In this document: positions 36,267 through 44,709 of the stretch, piece after piece
How the letters are laid out: each line of letters starts with the position of its first letter
How positions within the stretch are numbered: the first letter of the stretch is position 1
Source: Aequorivita sublithincola DSM 14238
GTDB taxonomy: Bacteria; Bacteroidota; Bacteroidia; Flavobacteriales; Flavobacteriaceae
Direction: 5' to 3'
Length of the DNA: 64,000 bases
NCBI RefSeq assembly: GCF_000265385.1
Contig: NC_018013.1
Coordinates: 3,330,501 to 3,394,500, forward strand
The notes under the pieces: generated by a model
Told to the model about the DNA's origin: nothing
Databases searched by the model: none
The model's input: only the letters and a program-made list of their open reading frames with translations
Made by a program: the position numbers and the translations under genes

Positions 36267-39020
36267 GTGAAAAAATTGTCGAATACAACTAAAGAAATTC
36301 CAAAAAGGTTAACCCCTAAAACAGCGACCATAAGATTGCTTTTGGCTAAATCTGGAAATCAATGTGCATTTGAAAACTGTGTTGAAGTTATATTTAATGA
36401 TGCTGGAGAATTAGTTAGTGAATGTTGTCATATTGAAGCTGCTGAACCTGGAGGGGAAAGATTTAATATAGAGCAGACAAATGAAGAAAGAAGATTATTC
36501 GACAATTTAGTCTTACTGTGTCATAAGCATCATATTGAGACCAATAATATAGATGTTTATACTACTTCAAAACTTAAGGAAATTAAACAGCTTCATCTAT
36601 ATAAATTTTCGGAAAAAAAGATTCATATAAATCCAAATCATATTCATTCTGTAATTGATAAATTTAATGAAATATCTTTTAAGATAGATGAAACCTTAAA
36701 GGCAATAAAAAAAGTTGAAAGTAAGCAAGATAATTTATTTGAACTATTTAATACAAATAAAAATAGACAGACGATTTCAGAAATAAATGAGTTTTTTGGT
36801 CAACCTGCAATCACAAATTTTATTGGTAGAAAAGATGAATTAAAGAAGCTCAAAAATAATTTTAAAAAATTCAACACAATTATTGTTCAAGGCTTGTCAG
36901 GTATTGGAAAATCTAATCTGGTTTCAAGCTTCGTCAATACAATCAAAAATCATCAAATTTTTTGGGTTAAATGTGATATCGTAAAAAATAAGGAATCATT
37001 TTTAGTTACACTATCTGATTTTTTAATTCAAAAGTTTAAAGATAATTCCCTTAAAAAATGTTTATCAGAAAGCAACGAAGTTGTAATTAATAATAGTTTA
37101 ATATATCTACTCAATAAGTATCCTATCTGTGTCATTTTTGATGCTCTTAATAATTCTAGCCATGAGCTTTTTTTGTATTCACAAATTTTAAATGCAAGCT
37201 TAAATAATTCAAAAATTATAATAACCACTACTGAAGAATTTGATATTATATCTTGGACTAATCATCCCTATAAAATCCAATTAAAAGGGATGTCTGTTGA
37301 ATCATTTGCACAATTGTGTGAATTATATGGTTTGGAAGAAATAAATGATAATGATTTTAATTCTTTATATACTTTAACAGGAGGTCATCCTTACCTTGTA
37401 AAGTTATTAGCTTCTTTGAGTTCTTATCAGCCCATTAGTGAACTTATAGGTTCATTAAATTGTGGAGGTGAAAATGATTATGAAGATTATATAAATAAGA
37501 GAATCATCTCGGAATTAAATATAGAAGAAAAAAAACTATTGTCTTACATTTTAATGCTAGATATACCTTTTAGATATTTGTTAGGAGATCATTTAATTGA
37601 TGTTTCGTATACCTCCTCTATAAAGTCACTTCAACAAAAATTTTTGATAGAGAAATTCGGAAATGACCATTTCATAATTCCAGAATTTATCAAGTTAAAC
37701 ATCCAAAAGTTTAGAAATGAGATAGGGAAAAACTTAAACTTAAATTTAAATTTACTTATTAAGTATTTACAAAATATAAAAGAACCAAGAATCATTGAAA
37801 AGATTGGGTTAATAAATTTGGCCCTCAAAATCGGTGAAGAAGAAAGTGCCAAAGAGGAATGCCAGGTTTTTATTTCAAACTTGATGGGGAGCGGCTATTT
37901 TAATTTGGTGACAAAATATGTGAATGACCTTATTTCTAAGAATCCAAATATTAGTTGGGATTTTCTTTTCTATGTTCTTGGTAGGGTTTATCGAATGCAG
38001 AAACAATATAAAAAAGCTTTAGAAATTTATAATAAGGGAATAGAGTTAAACCCGAATTCTGAAATATACTCACATTTCCTTTTTGAGAAAGCAAGTATTC
38101 TTACTTATTTATCAGAGATAGAAGGGCAAAATAATTACTTGGAACAGGCAAAAAAAATATATGATAAATTGTCACTATCTCAAATTAAATCAATTTCTAT
38201 TCAAAGTCAATTAAGTATATCGAGAATATTTTTAAATGAAGGAAAGCAAAAAAAGGCAATTAAAAAAATTAATAGCTTAATAGACTCTATGGATTTTAAA
38301 AATTTAGATAATTATGTTGCCGCACAGATATGGCATTCCCAAGGGGATGCCTTTAGTGAAGATTGTCAATATAAAAAAGCTTTTGAATCTTTTGACATAG
38401 GTATTGATTATTATAAGAAGGCAATAGAAAAAAATGGATTAAATGGTTTTGAAGGATTATATCATCTATACATTAGTTATGGAACAACTTATTCAAATGC
38501 AAAAGATTATATATCGGCTGCTGAGATGTTTCAAATAAATGTGTCTTTAGCAAAACAATTTGGACTAGAAAGAAAGTTAGAAAGCGCTTTATTAGACTAC
38601 GGTTATCATTTAGTTTTGTCTAAACAATTTGATGAAGCCGTTGAAGTTTTGAGTGAACATCATAGTTTGATTAATAGAAATAATACAGTTGAAGTTCCAG
38701 AGCTTCCTTTTTTATATAGATGCCTTATGTTTTCATTTTGGTATTCAAATGATTTTTTAAATTCAATAGAACTTTTAGGGCTATATGTAAATGCTTCATT
38801 ATTTAATGAAAGAAAACCTTTAATCACAATATTGGAGACTATAAATAAAAATGAATCTTTCGATGTTATTGAGTTTTTCAAAAAAGGAATGAATACGTTA
38901 ATTCTTCCGGAAGATAAAAATTTCGATGATTTAAAAATTTGGATAACCGAGGTTTGTTTGAAACGACCTGAATTGTCAAACGATCTGCATAGCTTTATTA
39001 TGTATAAAAATCCTGATTAA
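36267..39020 (+). CDS. HNH nuclease - STAND NTPase - TPR protein (Avs-like architecture)
   Basis: 917 residues starting at GTG 36267, 24 bases behind the methyltransferase. Residues 1-110 are an HNH nuclease with zinc cysteines (CAFENC, 33/38), ECCHIEAAEPGG (His55) and NLVLLCHKHH (80-89). A linker coiled coil leads to a STAND NTPase: FIGRKDEL, Walker A GLSGIGKS (209-216) and Walker B-like CVIFDALNN. The C-terminal half (about 560-900) consists of TPR-like repeats (QYKKALEIYNKGIELNP). Nuclease-STAND-repeat proteins act as phage sensors that oligomerise and cleave DNA. Last gene of the island operon. Confidence 0.85.
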   Translation: MKKLSNTTKEIPKRLTPKTATIRLLLAKSGNQCAFENCVEVIFNDAGELVSECCHIEAAEPGGERFNIEQTNEERRLFDNLVLLCHKHHIETNNIDVYTTSKLKEIKQLHLYKFSEKKIHINPNHIHSVIDKFNEISFKIDETLKAIKKVESKQDNLFELFNTNKNRQTISEINEFFGQPAITNFIGRKDELKKLKNNFKKFNTIIVQGLSGIGKSNLVSSFVNTIKNHQIFWVKCDIVKNKESFLVTLSDFLIQKFKDNSLKKCLSESNEVVINNSLIYLLNKYPICVIFDALNNSSHELFLYSQILNASLNNSKIIITTTEEFDIISWTNHPYKIQLKGMSVESFAQLCELYGLEEINDNDFNSLYTLTGGHPYLVKLLASLSSYQPISELIGSLNCGGENDYEDYINKRIISELNIEEKKLLSYILMLDIPFRYLLGDHLIDVSYTSSIKSLQQKFLIEKFGNDHFIIPEFIKLNIQKFRNEIGKNLNLNLNLLIKYLQNIKEPRIIEKIGLINLALKIGEEESAKEECQVFISNLMGSGYFNLVTKYVNDLISKNPNISWDFLFYVLGRVYRMQKQYKKALEIYNKGIELNPNSEIYSHFLFEKASILTYLSEIEGQNNYLEQAKKIYDKLSLSQIKSISIQSQLSISRIFLNEGKQKKAIKKINSLIDSMDFKNLDNYVAAQIWHSQGDAFSEDCQYKKAFESFDIGIDYYKKAIEKNGLNGFEGLYHLYISYGTTYSNAKDYISAAEMFQINVSLAKQFGLERKLESALLDYGYHLVLSKQFDEAVEVLSEHHSLINRNNTVEVPELPFLYRCLMFSFWYSNDFLNSIELLGLYVNASLFNERKPLITILETINKNESFDVIEFFKKGMNTLILPEDKNFDDLKIWITEVCLKRPELSNDLHSFIMYKNPD

Positions 39021-39093
39021 TATTCTCCATATACAAGCTACCTATATTTAAAAATAGACCGCCTACAAAAAGTAAATTTTTGAGATTTTTCAT
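38998..39093 (-). CDS. Truncated small ORF with signal-peptide-like start
   Basis: 31 codons, ATG at 39093, antisense to the last codons of the STAND gene. The sequence MKNLKNLLFVGGLFLNIGSL looks like the beginning of a secreted Bacteroidota protein, and then runs into the 3' end of the STAND gene. I read it as the leading fragment of a gene cut by insertion of the defence operon. Weakly supported. Confidence 0.3.
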   Translation of the reverse strand: MKNLKNLLFVGGLFLNIGSLYMENINQDFYT

Positions 39094-39131
39094 GATTTAA
39101 ATTTTTAAAACAGAATATTATCGTGGAGAAA

Positions 39132-39410
39132 CTAAATTATTATTGTATCATATATTAATAAACTTGAATTAATAATTTCAAGCCATAATATGCTGTTGAA
39201 CACTTTTGCGAATATATTATTTAGGTCTGCCATCGCTTGGTCAGAGGATTTGTTAGTGTTTAATAAAGTTGTATTAGGTAATTGATAAGAAGGCTTTTCT
39301 GGATAATTCCATTGCGTTCTATATCCAAGATTGATCATTGCGTTTTTTACATCGGTATGATATCTATTAATATCATACGAGATTATTACGTCTCCAACTG
39401 TAGTTCCCAT
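39132..39410 (-). CDS. Small conserved protein, possibly altered C-terminus
   Basis: 92 residues starting MGTTVGDVIISYDINRYHTD, and continuing LGYRTQWNYPEKPSYQLPNT. The N-terminal two thirds look like a short conserved Bacteroidota protein with an alternating charged/hydrophobic pattern and a KSSDQAMADL segment. The last ~20 residues (LLIYDTIII) differ in character and could result from a frameshift or recombination. No known domain; it stands alone between the island operon and hipA. Confidence 0.55.
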   Translation of the reverse strand: MGTTVGDVIISYDINRYHTDVKNAMINLGYRTQWNYPEKPSYQLPNTTLLNTNKSSDQAMADLNNIFAKVFNSILWLEIINSSLLIYDTIII

Positions 39411-39524
39411 AATTTAAATTTTTAAGATTAGGGGATAAAGGTATGTATGGGTTTTTGATTTGTTTTACGGGATTCCGTAAAGGGAAGAGTTAATTTAGGC
39501 AGCGAAAAAGCCAAACAAAAACAA

Positions 39525-40826
39525 TTACTTTAAATCAATAAGGTTTGAGGCAATCTTTTTTTTCAATGCATTTTCTACCCCGTATTTTTCTGCATAAACC
39601 ATCCATTGCTGTATGACACCATTAATTTCCTTTATTATTTGCGTGGGCTTTTTGATATTCATTGATTTTGCTACGGTCAATAAATCTGCAATGGTAATGT
39701 TTTCCCGTTTTCCGTTAACGGTTAATGCGTGCTTGCTTACCCAATCGCTGCCAGGTCTGTATGCATAGCACATATCGTAAGCAGGGGTTATTTCCCATTC
39801 GCTTCCTTGTTTTAAACGAAAGGCGAAATTTTTTGTATGGTCGTCACAGTTACGCGCTATTACATTAAAAACCATTCTTCTGAAGATCTGTTCTGCCTGT
39901 GGATAGGGCAATCTTAAGAGGCGCATGGTTTGAAACAATTGTTCATAGCTATAGGCTCCCACTTGGTTATAATCATAATGCTGTATCCCACAGAGGGTTT
40001 GGATGTGGTGCTTGACAGCGTCAACTTCCCGATCGAAGCGCTCCGTCATAAAATGTGCACGACCGTTTTCTTCCAATAGTCTCGATGGCATCATATCTAT
40101 TCCAGAATCTGTGGCCATTTTATAATATGCCATTTCTATACGACCATATCCTTTTGTTGTTCCAAATTGTACATCATCTACCCCATCCAATTTGAGAAGA
40201 TAGTGTTTAAAACCATTAGGGGCTGTTGCTTGTCCGGATTTTACTTCTCCCGTTATTTCATTGTAGGCTATGATAGCCTTCGCCCTTGCTCCACCGGCAG
40301 AGGTACCAATGGCTAGGATATCTTTCATTGCCTTTAGCTCATTGGCATTTAGATTAACCTCAAATTTACTCCTTTTATTAAGCATTTCTGCGGCTATGGC
40401 TACTAGACCATCAACCTCTATGTCAAACACCCCTTTGTTGGAATTGGTTGCGGGTTCAAATTCAAGCGCTCCCATACCTCTAGTACCGATAAAGCATAAT
40501 TTTTCTATGGGATTCATGCTGTTTTCTGCACGACCCTGTTGTGCCAACCAATTATTGATAAGTTGATTTCCGTAACGATCTGGCAATACATCGGCCAAGA
40601 GACCTGGCAGCCCATTGAATGTATTCTCTGAATTGATATTTCTTGGTCTTAACTCTGGAAAGCTATATATCGTTCCTTCCTGTAGTGGCATTTTAAGAGG
40701 AGCTAGTTGATATCCATTTTTTACAAAACTTGGCGCATATTCAAAAGTAGCTACTTGTTCATTTTCAAGCCACAGTACCGCTCCAACAGTTTCACCCCAT
40801 ATTTTAATTGTGGCCGTATCAATCAT
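39525..40826 (-). CDS. hipA: HipA-family serine/threonine kinase toxin
   Basis: I use the ATG at 40826, which overlaps the HipB stop (TAATG); a TTG two codons earlier is possible. 433 residues: N-terminal HipA_N domain (GLLADVLPDRYGN), the nucleotide/phosphorylation loop IGTSAGGARAKAII, the catalytic loop NVIARNCDDHTKNFAF and the DFG equivalent PAYDMCYAY. HipA kinases phosphorylate aminoacyl-tRNA synthetases and stop growth. Antitoxin gene immediately upstream on the same strand. All catalytic residues are present. Confidence 0.9.
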   Translation of the reverse strand: MIDTATIKIWGETVGAVLWLENEQVATFEYAPSFVKNGYQLAPLKMPLQEGTIYSFPELRPRNINSENTFNGLPGLLADVLPDRYGNQLINNWLAQQGRAENSMNPIEKLCFIGTRGMGALEFEPATNSNKGVFDIEVDGLVAIAAEMLNKRSKFEVNLNANELKAMKDILAIGTSAGGARAKAIIAYNEITGEVKSGQATAPNGFKHYLLKLDGVDDVQFGTTKGYGRIEMAYYKMATDSGIDMMPSRLLEENGRAHFMTERFDREVDAVKHHIQTLCGIQHYDYNQVGAYSYEQLFQTMRLLRLPYPQAEQIFRRMVFNVIARNCDDHTKNFAFRLKQGSEWEITPAYDMCYAYRPGSDWVSKHALTVNGKRENITIADLLTVAKSMNIKKPTQIIKEINGVIQQWMVYAEKYGVENALKKKIASNLIDLK

Positions 40827-41188
40827 TACCAATCACTTTTATGGTTTGGAAGTTTGCTTTTATTTTTAATGGTAACACCACTGGCTCTCTGTCTTTCATT
40901 TTTCTGCAATTTCACTGCCTGTAGCGGACTTATTTGTTTACTTATTGTAAAATTGTCAAGCACATATAGTGCGTCCAACGCCCTTAAAATTTGAATCAAT
41001 AGGGATAAAGTGATGGACTCTCCATTTTCCATTTTACTCACAGTCCATCTATTTATACCCGCTGCTTCAGCAATTTGGGCTTGTGTTTTATTTTTTGCTA
41101 TTCTCGTTTTCTTGATAAAATTCCCTATTTGTTTGATAATTCCATCATCCGTCATTGCAATCCATTTAACGTTGGTATCTGCCATCAT
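40826..41188 (-). CDS. hipB: HipB-like XRE-family antitoxin
   Basis: 120 residues with a helix-turn-helix of HTH_3 type (KTQAQIAEAAGINRWTVSKM, ENGESITLSLLIQILRAL). It pairs with the HipA gene by a one-base stop/start overlap (TAATG) and is expected to bind HipA and repress the operon through the repeats found upstream (41209-41328). ATGs at 41188 and 41185 are both usable. The C-terminal ~30 residues are basic and disordered-looking. Confidence 0.87.
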   Translation of the reverse strand: MMADTNVKWIAMTDDGIIKQIGNFIKKTRIAKNKTQAQIAEAAGINRWTVSKMENGESITLSLLIQILRALDALYVLDNFTISKQISPLQAVKLQKNERQRASGVTIKNKSKLPNHKSDW

Positions 41189-41208
41189 AATAAAGTAAAG
41201 TTATGTTT

Positions 41209-41328
41209 AATGTTGGTATTTACAAACAAAGATAAAGAATTATTACATATAATACAAGGTTAGCATATACCAACATTATTGATTAAAATATAATTTAATG
41301 TTTGTAAAAACTAACATTAACAAACATT
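41209..41328. promoter_or_regulatory. Operator cluster upstream of hipBA
   Basis: AATGTTGGTAT (41209-41219) faces ATACCAACATT (41267-41277) as an 11-bp perfect inverted repeat; AATGTTTGTA (41297-41306) and ACAAACATT (41320-41328) form a second, slightly different pair, with an extra CTAACATT between. HipB proteins bind such spaced palindromes. Confidence 0.65.
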
Positions 41329-41340
41329 ACCGCCTTGTTT

Positions 41341-41975
41341 TTAAACCTCATAATTTAATCCTACATAGATATGATAAATTGTTGTTGAATTGCCATGCTT
41401 AGATATACCAGCTCTGATGGAGGTAGACAGCAAATCCAATTCTATGGAAACATCTTTGGTTTCAGAGGAGGTAAAATTAAAGTCTTTTGGATAGTTTAAA
41501 CTTGGAATTTCGTTATGCCAGTATTTTTGCCATCTTTTATCAAAACCACTGAAGTCAGGATGATCATCATAGACCATAATGTAAAAGCGTTCCCTTCTAT
41601 GCGTATAATTGAATATTTTGGTCATATGATCTTGAAGTGTTGACTTGCTCTTATAAATCAATGCCTCAAAAACGGCCAACTCATCATGCCCCCTGCCTAT
41701 TACCAAATCTTTTTCTCCTGCAGATTTTTTAGAAGGAGAATGACCTCCAGTGGATTGGGGTGAATTGAGAAGCCCCAAGTACAGAGGGATAACTTTAATC
41801 CCATTTCAACGATATCGGAAAATGAATCTTCAAAATGTAACTTCCTAATTGATTTAATTTTTAGAAGATATAAGTTTGCAACATCGATTATCCTCTCCAT
41901 TAAGTAGTAACCGATATTGGTGCTTTTGGTAGGATCCTTATTAAGAATTTTTGCAAATATTTCCGCTGGCGCCAT
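41341..41975 (-). pseudogene. Frameshifted protein gene, possibly nuclease-related
   Basis: Two overlapping frames read as one protein if a shift is made near 41770-41790: the first (from ATG 41975, SFSDIVEMGLKLSL) joins the second (YLGLLNSPQSTGGHSPSKKS), which continues with VIGRGHDELAVFEALIYKSK to a stop at 41341. The frame is open another ~20 codons upstream of the ATG (up to about 42040), so the 5' end is lost too. The segment DELAVFEALIYK resembles the end of a PD-(D/E)xK nuclease motif, but this is only suggestive. A decayed gene next to hipBA. Confidence 0.6.
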
Positions 41976-42050
41976 ACAGACTTGATTAATAATATTTATA
42001 ATGCCGGCCCCTTTTATCTTGACTTTGTCAGAAAAAAAACCTAACTTCGC

Positions 42051-42128
42051 CTACATACCTTTTACTAAGGTGTTTAATAAAACAAACTTCTAATAAAAGT
42101 AAAAAACACCTTAGTAAAAGGTATGTAG
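42051..42128. repeat. 25-bp perfect inverted repeat with 28-base loop
   Basis: CTACATACCTTTTACTAAGG plus TGTTT (42051-42075) is matched exactly by its reverse complement at 42104-42128. It has no T run and its loop is AT-rich. It lies at the broken 5' end of the frameshifted gene. Possible roles are a recombination site, a mobile-element end or a strong RNA hairpin; none is proven. Confidence 0.75.
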
Positions 42129-42139
42129 TATAGTGTCAT

Positions 42140-42185
42140 CCATAACACAGAAAAGAGGGCAGTTGCCCTCTTTTCTGTGTTATGG
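42140..42185. terminator. Very long perfect hairpin, probable bidirectional terminator
   Basis: CCATAACACAGAAAAGAGGG plus CA (42140-42161) pairs with its exact complement at 42164-42185. The core AAAAGAGGGC-AGTT-GCCCTCTTTT is a classic bidirectional terminator; the extra 11 bp beyond the A/T tracts are unusual. A 12-bp palindrome GGAGTTAACTCC (42184-42195) follows immediately. Confidence 0.7.
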
Positions 42186-42236
42186 AGTTAACTCCTATTT
42201 TCCTTCTATATCTACATACTTTATTACCATCTTATT

Positions 42237-42265
42237 TGTCACAATTATTTACTATATTTGTGACA
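42237..42265. promoter_or_regulatory. Operator and -7 box of the second AbiE operon
   Basis: TGTCACAA (42237-42244) faces TTGTGACA (42258-42265). The right arm overlaps TATATTTG (42253-42260), a perfect TAnnTTTG box, 22 bases before the antitoxin ATG, so a bound antitoxin would block transcription. Confidence 0.65.
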
Positions 42266-42281
42266 GAATTTAAACAAGAAA

Positions 42282-42884
42282 ATGGCTGTATCTATTGAGA
42301 ATAGAGTAAAAAAGGCTATCACTAATTATAAGAGGGGTAAAATATTTTTCCCAAGTGATTTTTCAAAACTTGGATCATCAACTGCTATAAGAAAAGCCTT
42401 AAACAGATTAGAAAATGACACCTTTCTTTTGCGAATAGCACATGGAGTTTATCTATATCCAAAAGAACATCCTTCATTTGGTATTTTATATCCAAGTACC
42501 GAGCAAATTGCTAAAGCTATTGCTAAAAGAGATAAGGCTAGGATAATACCTACAGGGATTCAGGCACTTAACAAATTGGGACTATCTACACAGGTACCGA
42601 TGAACATTGTGTATTTGACGGATGGTTCAGCAAGGTCAATAAATGTAAATAATGGGAGCATCAAGTTTAAAAAAGCTTCTCCAAAGTTGCTTTCTGTAAA
42701 AAGTAATAGTATTATACTGATTATTCAAGCCCTTAAGGAATTGGAGGAAAAGAATGTTAATTCAAAAATTAAAGAAAGAATAAAACAAATATTACAAACC
42801 GAAGATAAAGATATTATAACACACGACATTAAACTTGCCCCCCAGTGGATAGCCAAAATAATTAAAGAATTAATTGCACTTTAA
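42282..42884 (+). CDS. AbiEi-like antitoxin (DUF6088 type), second AbiE pair
   Basis: 200 residues. The N-terminal winged helix (KRGKIFFPSDFSKLGSSTAI, RKALNRL) and the following IAHGVYLYPKEHPSFG are the DUF6088 antitoxin features; the rest (RIIPTGIQALNKLGLSTQVP) matches the AbiEi core. It has no sequence similarity to speak of with the antitoxin at 28464, so the two AbiE pairs are separate acquisitions. Its stop is 3 bases before the toxin start. Confidence 0.87.
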   Translation: MAVSIENRVKKAITNYKRGKIFFPSDFSKLGSSTAIRKALNRLENDTFLLRIAHGVYLYPKEHPSFGILYPSTEQIAKAIAKRDKARIIPTGIQALNKLGLSTQVPMNIVYLTDGSARSINVNNGSIKFKKASPKLLSVKSNSIILIIQALKELEEKNVNSKIKERIKQILQTEDKDIITHDIKLAPQWIAKIIKELIAL

Positions 42885-42887
42885 AAT

Positions 42888-43886
42888 ATGGAGGAATGGT
42901 TTAAATTAACAGAAGAGGATAGAAGAATTATAATAAATCAAGTTAGTTCTAAAACTGGGTTACTACCTGTAGCTGTGGAAAAGGATTTATGGGTCATGAT
43001 AGCATTGCAGGCTATATTTTCAACAGAAATAGCACCCCATTTGGTTTTTAAAGGGGGAACTTCCTTGAGTAAGGCATGGGGAATAATAGAAAGGTTTTCA
43101 GAGGATATAGATTTAGCCATAGACCGATCTTTCTTTGCTTTTGAAGGTGACTTAAATAGAACTCAAATTAAAAATCTTAGAAAGGCTTCGTGCAAGTATG
43201 TGGATGAAAAGCTCCCTAAGCTACTTAAAGAAGCTCTTCTAAAAAATGGAGTAAAAGAATTTGAATTAAGCGTAACAGAATTTGAAGAATCTGATACCGA
43301 CCCATTGGCTTTAGAACTGAGATATAATTCCTTGGTAGAAAAACAAGAGTATCTACAACCAAGAATACTTATAGAAATTAGTTCAAGATCACTTATAGAA
43401 CCCTTTGAAAATAGAGAACTGTCCTCTGTAATAAGCGAAGTTTATCCAGATCAAAAATTCATAGCTAAACCCGTTCTAATACCTACTGTTACACCAACTA
43501 GAACTTTAATTGAAAAAATGTTTCTATTGCACGAGGAGTTTCAAAAACCAAAAGACAAAGAAATAAAAAGTGAGCGAATGACAAGACACTTGTATGATCT
43601 CTCCAGACTTATGGACACCGATTTTTTGGAAAAAGCTATTGAAAGCAAAGAATTATATAGAACAATAATAGCACACCGCAGTAAATTAACTAGAGTTTCG
43701 TGGGTAGATTATAGTAAGCACGATTATAAGACTCTTGATTTCATCCCTCCACCTGAAATTATTGCAGAGTATAAAAAAGATTATTTGGCTATGAAGGAAA
43801 GTATGTTTTATGGAAAAACCGAATCTTTTGACAGCTTGATTAAAAAATTGAAAAAGTTAAGAGATAGATTCAACAATTTAGAATAA
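42888..43886 (+). CDS. AbiEii/AbiGii-type nucleotidyltransferase toxin, second AbiE pair
   Basis: 332 residues. Core motif VFKGGTSLSKAWGIIERFSE followed by DIDLAI, the KGGT turn and aspartate pair of the family. Further conserved parts are the PRILIEISSR strand and HLYDLSRLMD. Standard AbiEii length, unlike the longer toxin at 29218. It ends the island; the next 820 bases have no gene. Confidence 0.88.
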   Translation: MEEWFKLTEEDRRIIINQVSSKTGLLPVAVEKDLWVMIALQAIFSTEIAPHLVFKGGTSLSKAWGIIERFSEDIDLAIDRSFFAFEGDLNRTQIKNLRKASCKYVDEKLPKLLKEALLKNGVKEFELSVTEFEESDTDPLALELRYNSLVEKQEYLQPRILIEISSRSLIEPFENRELSSVISEVYPDQKFIAKPVLIPTVTPTRTLIEKMFLLHEEFQKPKDKEIKSERMTRHLYDLSRLMDTDFLEKAIESKELYRTIIAHRSKLTRVSWVDYSKHDYKTLDFIPPPEIIAEYKKDYLAMKESMFYGKTESFDSLIKKLKKLRDRFNNLE

Positions 43887-44709
43887 TTAATATCGTCTTT
43901 CACCCTATTACGATTTCTCACAAATAATTTTATTTCATTAAAAATTTGACAACCAATTAACAATTATAATCCTCCTAAAATAACTTTGTTTCAGAACATT
44001 ATTAAACTGTCCTTTTAACGGTGTTGTGACGGTGTTGTGTTTTGTTTGAGGGGACCGTTTACTTGGTCACTAAGTTTGGTTATTTGGGTGCTTAAATTTT
44101 GGGGTATGTTATTATCATTGTCTTTAGCTTGGTCATTAGCTTGGACATAGTGTACAAGTAGATAGTCAAAATGATAATAATGATGCTAAGCTTGGACATA
44201 AACTTGGACACCATGTCTAAGTAGATAGCAATGGAGGAAGGAATAGGGTAAAGCTTGGACACCTTCATTCTTTAAAACAGATACAAGTCATGTTCGATTT
44301 ACATATAGTGTTTAGAATATAGTGTAACTGTAGATTTAATTTTTAGACGATATGAGGAATTTTTTATTCCAAAATTATTATTTACTCTTGACAGAATATT
44401 CTTGACAAGGTTTTGAAACCTCCTAATAAATTAATAAAATCAATGCTAACGGCTGACAACATGAATATCAAGCTCCAAAAACAGTTTGTAAATATGTATG
44501 TTCTCTGCTATTTATTATATAAATATTTCCGTACTTAATGAATTGAAAATTTATAATAATTTATAATAATTTATAATATAAGCACGATTAAAGTTATAAT
44601 ATTTCGTTTATTGGGAACTATATTTTAATATTCTTTTAAAAATAGTTAAATATTTAATAAATAATTTATTATATTTAAGAAAAATTAGTTTAACTTAAAT
44701 CTCAATGCT
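43887..44709. repeat. Gene-free stretch with several families of short repeats
   Basis: Six copies of CTTGG(A/T)CA start at about 44062, 44128, 44139, 44191, 44203 and 44254. AAGTAGATAG occurs at 44156-44165 and 44219-44228. The 11-mer ACGGTGTTGTG is tandemly doubled at 44018-44039. A 10-base unit (TTATAATAAT) is repeated from 44551 to 44578. All lie on the plus strand in direct orientation. Frames across it contain stops. It could be a decayed repetitive coding end (KLGH-like repeats in one frame) or a protein-binding array; I see no gene. Confidence 0.65.

Noticed and set aside
42051..42128. Terminal inverted repeats of an insertion sequence
   Set aside because: The arms are only 28 bases apart, leaving no room for a transposase; no transposase fragment is nearby.
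44018..44270. Direct repeats suggesting a CRISPR array
   Set aside because: Repeat units are only 8-11 bases, spacing is irregular (11 to 66 bases) and no cas gene is present.
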